Source: Procambarus clarkii
Taxonomy: Eukaryota > Arthropoda > Malacostraca > Decapoda > Cambaridae
Length of the DNA stretch: 64,000 nt
Direction of reading: 5' to 3'
Assembly: GCF_040958095.1 (NCBI RefSeq)
Contig: NC_091160.1
Location: 36,599,665 to 36,663,664 of the forward strand
Positions 24,397 through 36,519 of this stretch are shown here, one piece after another. The notes under the pieces were generated by a model. That model was not told the origin of the DNA and made no database searches. It saw nothing but the letters and a program-made list of their open reading frames with translations. Position numbers and translations under genes: made by a program. Each line of letters starts with the position of its first letter. Position 1 is the first letter of the stretch.

Positions 24397-25914
24397 TTGA
24401 AGATACAGTTTCAGATTCTTTCTGCGTCTTGAATTCCTCATCCAAGTCCTTCAACGCTGCATAGCGATCTTGCGTAGGTGGGGTTGAAGAGGATTGGGTG
24501 TTGGGAACAGTTGAGGAAGAAGGATTGGAAGAGGAGCCAGGGGCCATTGGGGTAAGGGGGTTACTGGAGAATGGGAGATGTGGACCCAAGGGGGTTGATT
24601 TGTTGCTGGATGTGGTGCCTGCAAGAATGTAATTAGCAGGAGTCATGCTAATGTCAGTATCACAATGGAAAGGCTTCTGCTGCTGACCTAAATTTTCATG
24701 CAAGAACATATCACTACTGCTATAGCCACCCAAACTTCCAACGCGTCCAACTGCACTGCTAGCCATGGGTGAAATCTGGCGAGCATTAGTGGCAGGCTGC
24801 AAATCTGATACAAATGGGTTAGTAAACAATGATGCACGAGTTGGATACACACTAGGAAAACTGCTACTTAGGCTGCTGCTGGCACGGATCTTACTGATAA
24901 TTGGTATGGGCTTGGAGGCTTCTGGCCTTTTTTTGTTAGAGAGGGGAACATTATCAAAAATTTCATTTTCATCACTGGGTGCAGAAAGTGCGGCACCTTC
25001 ACTTTCAAATGGGTTAGTCTTTTTGTCATCAAGTACTGGAGCATTCAAATTACTTATCATTCCTGGTTTGGGAGACTCACATTCTCTAGTTAATGATTTC
25101 TTCTCACTTTCTGCCATTTCTGATTTTGAGGCTATTTGTCCTGAAGCTAGATTCTGATAAGAGGTTCCCTTTATTTTTGAGGTTGAAGACAAAAAAGCAG
25201 CAAAACATTTCGAGCTGATCTCATTTGATTTTGCATTTGAATGAAAGTAATTCTGAGTGCTCTCTGGCATATCATTGTAATCAACAAGTGCTCTAACAGT
25301 CTCAGAATGAGAAGAATCTGTATTCAGAGCAGAGTATGAAAAATTACCAAGGCCTTTGCAGCCATGAGTAAATTTCTTCCTGGATTGAAATGGACTACTA
25401 TGTAACGAACTACTTCCTGTCTGCAACTGTGATGCCTTTATGCGTTTTATTGCTGTAGGAGATGCATTTGCCTGACTTATTCCTGGTTCTGAGGAAGCAT
25501 GCCAATTACTTGTGAGAGAAGGGTTAGAAAAATACAATGGCTGCTTTGTTGTGGAGGATGAAAATTTAGCTTCCTCCCTTTTGCATGCACTTAAGTTTGG
25601 GTTAGTTGGGCACACAAACTGGGCACTCACACCCGAGGCAAATATCACACTGGGATTGTTTCTCCCCTTGTTAGTTGATCTATTTGAGGAATCATATGTA
25701 ATTGTGGTAGGGAAGGTTTCAGACATTGGGATAAGAGGAGTGCCAGCATTTACCTCATCCTCAAAACCCTCCCAATTAACAAAGCAAGATGGACTGATGC
25801 GAGGTGAGGGGGTTCGGGCAGGAGTAGTGGAAGAAGGATTAAGAGACACAGTGTAAGGTTGGTCCGTAAGTGTCTGATCCGCTGACTCTGATTCACTCTC
25901 TGAAAGCTGGTCTT
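24397..25914 (-). CDS. AGFG1: AGFG1 giant exon, about 506 codons
   Basis: Acceptor CTCCCCCCAG, donor CTTCAA/GTAAGT, 1518 nt, residues 199-704, uninterrupted. Composition is S/T/P/N-rich with no globular domain visible. It has two NPF motifs (codons at 25007-25015 and 24812-24820), and near its end DRYAALKDLDEEF (about 24432-24470), which matches the DKYAAL-x-ELD-x-VF repeat of human AGFG1. That repeat anchors the exon to the family and to the linker before the FG block. Human AGFG1 is 562 residues in all, so this exon alone accounts for most of the extra length. Part of it may be a retained lineage-specific disordered insertion. Confidence 0.88.
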
Positions 25915-26927
25915 CTGGGGGGAGAGAAATCACCTACTGATCATAATGGCAAACAAGGAACACCACAATATTATAAATTTATGACAGTGGGGAATTGGTA
26001 AATAAAAAGCAGCACTGGAAAATTTAGTTTAAGATTAGTACAATATCATTGGGTTTTGAGCCTATTGGGTTATGTGGTGTTACTTATAAACAATTACAGC
26101 ATCTGATACTGTCCTTTAGTAAACCAAGATTAATACTGGTAAACAGGGCAAATATTTTAGTGGTGAATGATAATGTAAGATTACCCAGGTACAATTAGTG
26201 ATGAAATATGGACAAGACATTAGTTTTATATTTATACACAAGTGTTGTTGGTTTAAAGCAAATATGATTAAGTTCACTCTAGATATCACACATTTGTATA
26301 CAAATAAAATCACTATGGGACAATATTCCTCAGTTATAGTAGCAGGCCAAATATTTTGCCAAAATTTATACATTTCAGGTTTCTAGTCGAAACAATGAGA
26401 CCTTTTCGAGATATTCCACAAAAACCTTCTGGAAGAGAACTAAAGAAGGTAAAAACAAAGAGGATAAAACAATTAAGCATCCTTATGACAGATGCTTAAA
26501 AGTCTCCAGGGAATGTGGGTTACCTTGGCCTTCTCTAGCTTATTTTCATTAGTTAATTAACGAACATATTTTTTGCAATGATTATTCCTCTCCCACCTTT
26601 TATAGACCAGAGAGAGACACATCAGCAACAGTAGTAATTTGAAGTGAAATATGACAAGAAATTACGTGGAATAATCTCTGCATACACAATTCACATTTCT
26701 CCATTTAAATTCTTCATATATTTTTAAAATTTAATAATTGTGCAAACAAACACTTAATTTTGATGGAGAGGAGAGAAGGGCACTGAGGGTGATGGGGGGG
26801 GCAGGGGATGTTGACTGGGTACTGAGTGGGGTTAAGGTTATTGTGTGGGAGTTAGGATTTGAGGGGAGGAGAGACTTTGTCCGTAGGTGGTTTGGTTACG
26901 GTTTATTTGCCTCCCTGGTGATAAAAC

Positions 26928-27312
26928 CAGCAATGAATGTGTTGAAATACCTCTTTCTGGTGGGTTGCCCCTTGTTGTTGCTACCTTGAAAGCTCCCCCC
27001 TTTCTATCCACACCAGAGCTTTGCGAGTCATCAGAAGCCTACCAGAGACAAGAGGCTAATACCTGGCTTCCCTCCCTCTACAGAGGAGCAAATAGCAGGG
27101 AATACTAGAACACCTTAACTAAGTACAGGCCACCAGAAAAGGTAGGTGAGCCTAACAGACCATCATCAAGGTAAACAACGCATAGGAAATGAGAAAACAA
27201 AACCCCCAACCAAGCAAATCTTCCCGTCATGAAGCAGTTCACTTGTTAATTACACCTGCAGTCACACACCTGGCTTTTCAATTAGACAGCTTCAGTCATT
27301 TTACTAGGCACA
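26928..27312. repeat. Solo DIRS ITR-like repeat
   Basis: It opens with CAATGAATGTGTTGAAATACC then TCTTTCTGGTGGG. It goes on through AGAAGCCTACCAGAGACAAG and AGAGGAGCAAATAGCAGGGAA to CAGTCATTTTACTAGG. The same order of motifs occurs at 45992, 34215 and in the terminal repeats of the DIRS elements at 47.8-57 kb. No internal coding part is present. Confidence 0.6.
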
Positions 27313-27584
27313 GTGTAATAAGGTGTCATGATTATGCTCCTCTTGCTTGCCACAAAGATCTCTGAGTCCTCTCTTTTCAGATAAGTGTTGGCCATCCTGG
27401 ACAGTTCTTTGTCTGGTGGGGGGATGGAGAGAGGGAAGGGGGCACATTTGGTTGTATATGTGAAGCGAATATACCGGTATTTACTGCTAGTGTCTAAAGT
27501 GTTTACCTATTAGTGACTATTGAGGGGAAGGTGGGTCACAGGTAAGATCTAGCTCTTTATGCCCCCGCCTTTTTGCTCTTCATA

Positions 27585-28020
27585 TCCGATGCACTAATTA
27601 ACCCTCTCAATATTAATGTTTTCATTATATTTCTTTTTAAAGTTGTGAATGCATTTGGCTTGAACATCATATTTCAATGCATTCCAGTTTCTTACCATCA
27701 ATATAGGGAACAAGAACTTCCTAATTGCATATCTAGTTTCCACTGATGTGGCCTTGCCATGCCTCTTAATTTAAATAGGCTTCCTTTATCCACTTTATCT
27801 ATTCCCCTTCAAGACCTTACACATATTTATGTAAGGTCTTCCTCCAAAATAATCTTTCCTACCTCTACTCTACACAGACGCCGTCTTGTTGAATCAGTTC
27901 TAATACACAATGTACCCAACATGAACTTGAGTCCTGGCTTTGTTGCTGTGAACTCTTCCCTTTCATAGTACAGGTGTATATACTTAAATGCTCTAATCTT
28001 TCTAACAAACGTGACCTAAC
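27585..28020 (-). pseudogene. LINE RT C-terminal fragment (minus)
   Basis: On the minus strand, conceptual translation gives KFLFPILMVRNWNALKYDV followed by HNFKKKY and a stop. This is the typical end of CR1/L2-like LINE proteins (V-x-x-WN-x-LP ... FK-x-x-L). The rest is degraded. Confidence 0.6.
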
Positions 28021-28139
28021 ATAAGCTTACCCTTCCATTTATCTTTCTTTCTCTCTTCTCTCTTTTCTGTTCAGTCTTCTTTACGTTCCCTTACTATCCT
28101 CTTCTTATTCCTATTTCTATCTCCTGATTCGGTAGTTAT

Positions 28140-28192
28140 AATAGGAGCTGCCTCGTATGGGCCAATAGGCCCTCTGCAGTTCTTATTCCTAC
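28140..28192 (+). repeat. LINE 3' tail fragment
   Basis: TAGGAGCTGCCTCGTATGGG and CCTCTGCAGTTCTTATTCC match the 3' untranslated tail of the LINEs at 58880 (minus) and about 31020-31085 (plus). Confidence 0.6.
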
Positions 28193-28260
28193 TACTATCC
28201 CCTCTACTACACTTTGCTCCTCACCTCTCTCTAGCCTATTTATTGCCTGCATCTACTTCC

Positions 28261-28380
28261 TCATCACAATCGACTTGAGAATGGTCCAGGACGGACCGAA
28301 ACGTCGTCGTCCTTTCACCTTCTAGTGTGTGGTCTGGTCAACGTACTTTAGTCACGTTATTGTGACTCATCGCCTGCCCA
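28261..28380 (+). repeat. AACGTCGTC dispersed repeat, well-preserved single arm
   Basis: It runs from CACAATCGACTTGAGAATGG through GACCGAAACGTCGTCGTCC and GTGTGTGGTCTGGTC to ACGTTATTGTGACTCATCGC. It serves as the reference copy for the family in this window. Confidence 0.8.
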
Positions 28381-29000
28381 TGTTATGGCTGTTATAAAAT
28401 TCTCTCCAAATGTTCAAAAATCCTTTTTCTGGTTACTTTCTAGAATCATGCACTGAATGCATGCTAATGATATAGGTCTATAGTTTAGTGCTTCATCTCT
28501 CTCTTTCTTGAATATTGTAACCCACATTTGCCATTTTCCAGAAGCTCTCCAATCTCTAGCACAACGTTGAGCACTATAGTTAATGGGCAACACAAGCTAT
28601 CTGCAGCTTCTTTCAGTACCCATAGTGATATCTGGTCTGGCACTCTGCTTTTGTTACATCCAGTTCATAGGTAGCTTTTTTACCTCTTCAACATTAACTT
28701 CAATTCTGTTTAGTGTTGTTCCTGGATGTCTGTTGTCACCCTTACTTGGACACTAATCTGGTTCTGGTTTGAAGACTTCTTGGAACCTCTTGTTGAGTTT
28801 TCAACACACACCATTCTCATTCTCCAAAAGTGTTCCTCCCTGTCCACGCAGTCTAATCAGTCTCGTGCCATGGTTTTCCTCAGTATATGGCTGTGCGACA
28901 GCTTAGGAATGGCTCTTTTACTTTTGCTGCGGAGTCATTCTCAAACTGCTGCTCTCCTGATTCTTGTGTACTCAGGGCCTGGTGTGGATTGAATTGGGTG
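28381..29000 (-). pseudogene. LINE RT N-terminal fragment (minus)
   Basis: The minus strand encodes a degraded SGKWQMWVTIFKKERD then NYRPISLACI, the block that opens the RT domain of LINEs (WK-x-ANVVPIFKKGD ... NYRPISL). Upstream residues are scrambled by frame changes. Confidence 0.6.
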
Positions 29001-29121
29001 GAGTAATCTAGGTAGCGGGCAACAAGGAGCCACTGAAGGAGTCCTCCAACAAAACTCTGCTCTTCCTTCCCCGTTGAACCAATTCTCTTCAAAACCCAAA
29101 TAAGTATAAAAATAATAGTTG

Positions 29122-29265
29122 TTGACCAGACCACACACTAGAAGTTGAAGGGACGACGACGTTTCGGTCCGTCCTGGACCATTCTCAAGTCGATTGACTT
29201 GAGAATGGGCCAGAACGGACCGAAACGTCGTCGTCCCTTCAACTTCTAGTGTGTGGTCTGGTCAA
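29122..29265. repeat. Foldback dimer of the AACGTCGTC repeat (72-bp arms)
   Basis: The arms 29122-29193 and 29194-29265 are reverse complements with about two mismatches and no real spacer (centre TCAAGTCGATTGACTTGA). The right side continues to about 29305 with the usual CCACGTTATTGTGACTCATC. It can form a long hairpin. Confidence 0.9.
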
Positions 29266-29454
29266 TATACTTCAGCCACGTTATTGTGACTCATCGCCTG
29301 CAAAATAATAGTTGCCTTTAGGTTACACTTCCCAATAAGTCATCTAAATTTCAGGATTTTAAGTGTCTTAAATTTCATATCAATATAATAAGGCATTCTC
29401 CACAAAAGAAAAAAATATTAGAGAAATGGATTTGTGGTAGATTTTCAAGGGGGG

Positions 29455-31085
29455 GGGGGGGGAGGAAAAGATCACTTGCGTCGAACTATTGGCCAATTAG
29501 CTTTACATCTACTGTAGGAAAATTACTTTAATTCATAATCACAAAAGCATTCGTCTACATCTTGCAAAAGATAGATTAATAAATGATTCACAATATGGTT
29601 TTATTAAGGGCCAAATGCTTGACAAATTTGCTGTCACTATTCCACGCAAACTGACAGAACTGTGCATATGAAATGTCATTTCATATGTCAACTGTGTATA
29701 TGAAATCAACTGTGTATAAGTAAATGTCAACTGTGCATATGAAATGTCATTTCATATGTACAATAAGATTCCATTAATGTGATGTATCAATGAGAAAATT
29801 AGTAGGAGCCGTGAGGAGGATATTCCAGCATATTTAAGATACTTGACAGTAAAAAGGATTATGATGTTTTGTACTGTGACTTAAGCAAATCTGTCGATAC
29901 AGTGCCATATGAAATACTGATTAAAAAGATGGAGGAGGTTCCATAGTATCAGGGGGCACTATTTTAAGTTGGATAAGGGCATGGTTATATCAACGGGAAC
30001 AGAGTTAATATAAAGGAGTTAAGTCAGAGTGGGAACCATTGTAAGTGGAGTGGAGTGCCCCAAGGCTCTGTCCTGGGACCTCCGTTGTTTATCGTATACC
30101 TACATAAATTATTTAGATTTAGGATTGAGCAGTAAAATTTGCAGACATGAAAATTGGGTGAGAAATAAATTCTGAAGACTCAAGATCACTTCAAGGCAAT
30201 CTAGATGGATCTTTGAAGTGGTTGAATGATTGGCAGATGCAATTTAATGCTGACAAATGTAAGGTTCTGAGGCATGGTAATGATGATAGTTACATGGCAT
30301 CAGCTTCATAGTAATGAAATTGCAAAATCTGACTGCAAAAAAAAGGTCTGATGGTTATTATTAGTAGGAACTTAAAGCCAAAAAGTCATTGTAAAAATTT
30401 TCAAAATAAGGCATATTGGATACCGAGATTTAATTGTAGAAGCATTAGGAATAAAACACGAAGTGTTATTCTTCAGGTATATTAAGATAGCATAATTAAG
30501 CATAATGAATTATAAATTATATCTTGCTCTTAATAGGCCCTATTTAGATTATGCAGTTAAATTTTGGTCACCATAACAAAATTGATTGAATCTTTGAATT
30601 GAATTGAACTGAATTTAACTAAACATTTGTGAATCAACAAATTCACTTGAGCGTGTTCAGTGAAGAATGTCAAAGTTAATCTCACAAATCAGAAACCTTC
30701 CATATGAAGTGAAATTGAAAATGGTTAAATTACATTGTCTAAAAAAGCAGAGTTAAAGGTGACATGATTGAAGTGTAAAATGGATGAATGGGCATGAGGG
30801 AAATATTAATAAGGTGTTAAATATAACACAATAAAACAAGAAATAATAGATATAAATTGGATAGGTGTAGAGTTAGGAAAGACCTGGGTAAATATTGGTT
30901 TCGCAACGGGGTTGTTAATTTGTGGAACAGATTACCGGGTAACATAATACACATAGGATCACTTGATTGCTTCAAGCGTAGGATACACACACAGTATGAA
31001 TGAGTGGGTGGATATAAATAGCAGCTACCACATGTGGAATAATAGACCTTCTGTAGTTTCCTTAATTCTTATGTCCCTATATTCT
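29455..31085 (+). pseudogene. Decayed non-LTR retrotransposon (plus)
   Basis: In order, translation shows DSQYGFIKGQ, a VDTVP motif-A remnant, GVPQGSVLGPPLF-like text near 30060, then an LDYAVKFWSP thumb segment. The 3' part is RKDLGKYWFRNGVVNLWNRL and GSLDCFKRR with a 3' tail at 31020-31085. Stops and frameshifts are frequent. It is the same family as the minus LINE at 58.9-61.9 kb. Confidence 0.75.
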
Positions 31086-31464
31086 TATAATAACATAAAT
31101 CTTAATTTTATTATTAAAATACAAGTGCTGTAGGTTTCAACACCATGAAGTTCCCTCAAGACTAATTTGTTCCTCAAAATTAAGTATTTTAAGCTTCAAG
31201 TCAATATCGTGAGGCATTCTTGGATTAATGAATAGAAAATATTGTGAAAAAAATAACATCCAATCCACAAGGCCAATCAGGGATACCTAAACAGTGGCAA
31301 AAGTGAAAATAGTTTTAAGTGAGCCTATACAGTGCTACAAAACATCTAACATACACATACAGTAAATCACTATAAATAATGAGACACACACTTCTGCAGC
31401 CACCAAAGAACAGTACCAGACAGATCAATATATATATATTAATGAATTAGTAGAAAAGACTTAC

Positions 31465-31699
31465 CAGGAGTGTTGGAAAAAATGTTCGCATTCTCAAAAT
31501 TGGCAAATGAAGGCTGTGAAATTGATGTGGGTGCTTGGGAACTTGTTGGAGAGGCAAAGGGGTCATTAGAGTTGACCTTGGGACCAGGTTGGCTTCCTAA
31601 TTCAGCTAATAAATCTAACGAAGTCGAAGATTTTGGAGTGGATGTTTTTGATCCTGTACTGGTGTTGTTGTTTAGCCCTCCACTTACTGACCCTGACGA
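31465..31699 (-). CDS. AGFG1: AGFG1 exon: linker with DLLAELGS and DPF
   Basis: Acceptor TTTTAG, donor CCTG/GTAAG, 235 nt (phase 0 in, phase 1 out), residues 121-199. The sequence SLDLLAELGS corresponds to FDLLSDLGS of human AGFG1, and SFANFENANIF to the human NFANF repeats. It contains DPF (SNDPFAS), a short motif that in endocytic proteins can bind the AP-2 appendage. Disordered, S/T-rich otherwise. Confidence 0.88.
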
Positions 31700-31743
31700 C
31701 TAAAATAAAAGGGGGAAAAATTGCAATAATAATCTAAACATCT

Positions 31744-31958
31744 TTATGCAGGAGTAATGAGTGATCATGTCATTATGTATAATGCCAGGAATAATGTATG
31801 ATTACATCATTATGTATAATGCCAGGAGTAATGTATGATTACATCATTATCTATAATGCCAGGAGTAATGTATGATTACATCATTACATATAATGCCATC
31901 AGTAATGTATGATAACATCATTATGTATAATGCCAGGAGTAATGTATGGTCACACACA
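31744..31958. repeat. 37-bp tandem repeat, about 5-6 copies
   Basis: Units contain AATGCCAGGAGTAATGTATG and ATTACATCATTATGTAT, starting at 31781, 31818, 31855, 31892 and 31929, exactly 37 bp apart. It lies about 45 bp upstream (in gene direction) of the acceptor of the 31465-31699 exon, where the branch point region ends. Confidence 0.9.
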
Positions 31959-34214
31959 TCATGAACTCTAGCTGGACACAAATTATTGGACAGTATTACT
32001 GACTGAAAAAGGATTGATAGCAAAACAAGCATACTGTAATTAAATGTTGAAGCCTGCAGCTGCTGCGACTAAGTATATTACTCATTCTGAAAATCAGCCA
32101 TCAGGTATGCATAAATAGCATCCTAATGGAGAGAGATATCAGCAGAAATATTCAAGGTATTGTTGAAGGGCTGCTGGAGCCAACCAGCTGCCGCCATTAA
32201 GGATTATTTCTTTTAATAAATCTTTTTCTTTTATATTAAGGTATAACAATAGAGCATTCATCTTGCCCTTCTCTCATGCCATCACATCTGATACAAGAAC
32301 TATAGGCAAGATCCACCGTGACAAACACTAGTAAACAAATTTATTGTCGGCCTTTAAAACTGCCCGGTTCCTTTGGCCTATATCTAGTTGATATTTGTAC
32401 CTCGTTATTACCAGGTAAAATGCTTCATGTGGTGTCAAGCTATTCATCAACTGGCTAAATTATTGGGCTTGCACCTGCACTCCTACAGTACATGAATCAC
32501 ATGGGCATTAAGTTTGGCACCATCAATTAAGAAAATAGGAAAGTAGTTCACCATAGACAAAGTAACATTAACTCCAGATGTAATGTACATCATCTTACAT
32601 AACTGCAAGAGTATACAAAAAAAAAAAAAAATACATTCTTTTATCTAGCTCTTGACTCTGCATAGAAAATTATATATACTGCTATTTCATATAGAGAACA
32701 CAGGTAGAAACTGGAAATACAAATAAGAGCGTTGTAACAAAGTGCTCCTTTAGTTTACACACAGTCAGTGTGATGGGCCACGGAGGAACACACACACTGC
32801 AATTTACAAAGTTAAAAAAAATTCTAATAAAAAGAACAATGAAAATTTACATTTCATGGAAAGCCTTAGTCAACTAGCAAATATTTTTTATATTAATGAG
32901 AAGATATGCAGTGCCAAAATGAATTCTGAAAATGTGTCTAATTCTTGTTACAGATCAAAATAATAAATAATGTTTCTTGAACAATGGGAAATGCAAGAAT
33001 AACAATAATCCCTGGCCATGTCCACGATCATTAAGGATAGTCGACATAATAGCTGGTGAAAAATAGTTTTGGAATGGAATGACTCTTATGAGGATAAGTA
33101 AATCGGGGAATCGTTTTATAGTGCAATTGCAGAGATCTCGAGTAGAGATGAGTAGGCAATGAGAAAAATATTCAATATAAATAAATTTCAAGGGGAGTAG
33201 TCAAAGGTGTAGCATTGATGCATTAAAGATGTTGACAACTGCTTAGAGAGGAAGTGAATACAAAAACTGACTACAGCTTGAGAAAGATAGCACATATGAT
33301 GCAGAAATCTGCACAAAATCTGTTTAGGCTGGATGTGAAGATTTGACATAGACTAGCCACCTTCCCATACAGGCATAAACAGCCCCTAATGAGTTACATC
33401 AAATCCAGTTGTTAAATTATATGACCAATTAAGGAACTCAAGAGACATTATATAATGGCTAGAATTGTTTATACACACGATAATTTGTCAAATATCTAGG
33501 AGATATCTGCATATCATGAACTACAAATAGACTAAATAGGTTGGAAGGAAGCAGGTGCTCTGGTAATAGCTTAGGCAAGCAGTGTGATGGTATCATTACT
33601 ATGTTACTATGCAGTAACTCAAAGGAAACTTTTAATTCACAAGATTTTAATTCATAGCCAACAATATCAGAGACTGCTTCAGCACACACATCTGAACACG
33701 TCTCAGCTGCAGTGTCACCATCAGTTCACACTGTTGTACTGATTAAATACACATCTGAATACTGTCTAAACAAAATTCATTAATATTTAATAACCTAACA
33801 TTTATATTCCCTGGAAATATTTATAATAATTTTTATAGTTCAGTTTTAATTAAAGCAGCAATATGGCTATGAATAAAACCCGTTGAAAATCTAACCACTT
33901 CAGCGTCAAGAAATGCTACATAATACAACGCAGAGGACAAACAAACTTTGTCTCCTGTGAAGGACCCTGTGTTGTCTGGACGAACAAATTTCAGCGGAGG
34001 TAACATGGGTTTTCGTTCCCTCCAACGGCCTTTTGCAGACTGAAGACAATAAAATAATGGAAACTATTATCTATCTCAGCAAGCTTTTAATATATCTAAT
34101 ATATTCCCAAGAAAATAATGTGGTCATTTACAAATACGTACTGTACCCATCATCACAACCCATGAACTTCAATAGCGGGAGGAAGCTAATCTGCCTCAAA
34201 AGTGGTGAGACATG

Positions 34215-34450
34215 GCAAAACAAATTACACCGATGAATGTAATGAAATGCCTCTTTCTAGGGAAGGCTTTAGGGGCTCCCTGTTGCTTGCAGTACTGAGA
34301 CAGCTCCACACTATTAACTATTAAGTCACCTCAGCTCTTGCAAGTCATTAAAAGCCTAATAGGGATCAGAATCCAAACCTGGTCCCCATCAAAGAGGTAC
34401 AGAGAGCATGGGAATACTGTACATGATCACCCTAACCGAGAAATAAAGTA
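34215..34450. repeat. Solo DIRS ITR-like repeat
   Basis: It opens GATGAATGTAATGAAATGCC then TCTTTCTAGGG and GGGGCTCCCTG. It continues with AGCCTAATAGGGATCAG, AAAGAGGTACAGAGAGCA and AAGTACCCAGAAAG. The order of motifs matches the ITRs at 48082 and 47825. Confidence 0.6.
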
Positions 34451-34834
34451 CCCAGAAAGAAGCGAAGCAAAATGGACAATGGCATGGTCAAAAGAATAAC
34501 ACAACACTGTAAAGAATCCATCCAGGAGTTAAGTCAACCCACACCCATATTGGAAGCATTCTGAAACTTTCATCTGCATTTCAGAGATAGACCTCAGAGC
34601 TTGCACCAACTCTGCCATGGCTTAACTTTGATTTTGTTCCTGGTGATGCATTGTCTTAGCCTGCAAGCCTCACTTTATTCTCATTAGAGAGTCTGCATCT
34701 TTTAATCAATGGTAGGTAATGGACCTCCCCTCAGTCCCCCTGGTGTGTTGATAGCCGTTTAGCTATAGCAATGAACCTATACTTCATTTTGTTTAACTGT
34801 TTCCCTGTCCTTATATTTACTAGCTACTTTGCCT

Positions 34835-35460
34835 CTACCCAATAAGTGGCCTCATAACAGGCAGTTTACCTTTGACTTTCCCATGGTTTAGATTTGCCAA
34901 ACAAGTGTTTTCTAAAAGCATGTTGCTTGTGTCTTTCCTGGGGGCAGGTAGCCAATCCCTAGATTTGGGAACTTTTTTGGGCTTTCTCTGTTTTGATTTA
35001 CTCTTTGTACCCAGGTTGCCTAATGGTTTCATGTTGGTCTTTAGTTAGGTCCTCTGGCACAATTTGTTGTGAGGTACACACTTTGTCAGGTTAAGACACC
35101 TTCGTTAAGATAGGTTCAGGTTTCCTGGTTGTAGACTTGCATCTCCTAGCTCTTGCATGCACTGGTGAAGGCAATTTAGCTTCAAATATATCTTTGGGGG
35201 CCAAGGGTTGAGAAAGACTGTTAACTTTCTTTTCTACAGTGCAGAGTCCCAAGTTTTAGCCAGGTCTCTGATTCCAGTTCATGCATGATGGAATAGTGTA
35301 TCCTGAAATTCAATTGCCTGGTTCTCCAGTAAATGAGGCTTAGCTTGTCTATTTTCATGCCAAGTCTCCCCTCTGGTGGCAGCTGTGTTGGTGACTTTAC
35401 CTCACAGTATCTTGTAGCTGGTGTGGTCTATACTGTACTCTTCAGTATTCTTTGCCCACG
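34835..35460 (-). pseudogene. Unrecognised coding-like remnant
   Basis: Minus-strand translation in shifting frames gives lysine-rich text (KSKQRKPKKVPKSRDW) and upstream pieces such as GETWHENRQAKP and LAKTWDSALQKRK. The frames are broken by several shifts but run without long interruption, unlike the flanking DNA. It begins 0.4 kb right of an ITR-like repeat, so it may be the interior of a DIRS-like or other mobile element. I cannot name the family. Confidence 0.35.
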
Positions 35461-36519
35461 ACCCTAGAACACAGCCAAGTTTTCTCCATTTCATTTGCAT
35501 TTGGGTGTGTGGTTCCAGTAGGAAGTCATAAGTGATAGTTCAGAAAAAAGGTTTCGAGTTTATATATAAACAACCTTTCTGAACACTATCTTTTGGCTGC
35601 TCCCAGTCCCTCCCTTGATGTCCCACTTCCGCTATGGGCAGAGTTGGGTATTTGTGTCAGGAAGTGTGTGAGGGGGGGGCTTGGGTGAGAAAACCCAGAG
35701 GTAGGTGTGGTGCTGCAGCTTGGCAGCAGTCAGTACATATAGCCAGGTAGGACAACTGGTAGCAAGTGGGAACCCTCTTTTATCACCAGTAAACCAAGAG
35801 AGAGAGGGAGTGGAACAGCTGCCATTCTTATTACTGTACTTTTGAATTTCAGACAAGACTTACTGTACTCTTGTCAGTAATTCTGAAGTGATCTGTAATA
35901 ACCCTAATGAAAATTACTTTCAAAATGACTGTTTGAAAAGTTCCCTGTAGAGCTGCCAGTGTTTTCATTCACAACTACATGAACCTATCTTACAGACAAG
36001 GTGGATCTGACCTCAGGGAAGTATCAAAGAATCTGATAAGAAAGATGCTTTCTATAAAATATAAATTAATTCTTTTTTCTTCATCTTATTCATGCCAGTT
36101 TATCTTATTTCTTGCTCTCTGTTCTAGTAAATGTACGGTTACCATGATAATCCCCCCCCCCTTCTCTCCTCACTTTCTTATTTCCCATTGAGAGCAGAAG
36201 CAACACAGTAGCTTAATTTACATAATAGCCTTACAGTGGGTATAATTCACTTCAGTTATTACTTCAAGTCTCTTAACCCTTACATGGCCCCAATCACTAT
36301 CTGTGATTACCTTCTGTGCTTGAGTCACCATATGCATTTTTTTACATTTGTTTAATGACCTTTGTCATGCACACCAAGATGTAGGACTTTTAATTAGCTG
36401 AGCCATGTATGGGTTAAGTGCAGTACTGAAGGCCTCTGGGATGTCTGGAGTAATTACACCGAGGACATTTCCTCCACAATGACAGAAAATATTTTGGCAG
36501 ACATGCCAATAAAACTCAC

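Larger units (their letters stand above)
25915..31464 (-). other. AGFG1 intron, mostly mobile-element debris
   Basis: From left to right it holds a solo DIRS ITR-like copy (26928-27312), LINE fragments of both orientations (27585-29000), two foldback repeats and a plus-strand LINE (29455-31085). 25920-26900 contains nothing recognised except a G-rich stretch at 26765-26880. Confidence 0.65.
31959..36519 (-). other. Rest of AGFG1 intron
   Basis: Mostly unremarkable AT-rich DNA (32000-34200). It contains a solo ITR-like repeat (34215-34450), an unrecognised coding-like remnant (about 34835-35460) and a short hairpin (35537-35593). Confidence 0.6.

Noticed and set aside
31741..31958. CRISPR-like spaced repeats
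   Set aside because: Contiguous 37-bp tandem units without unique spacers, in a eukaryotic intron.
32756..32800. CAGTGTG...CACACACTG as mariner-like inverted ends
   Set aside because: Too short and low-complexity; no partner structure or target duplication.
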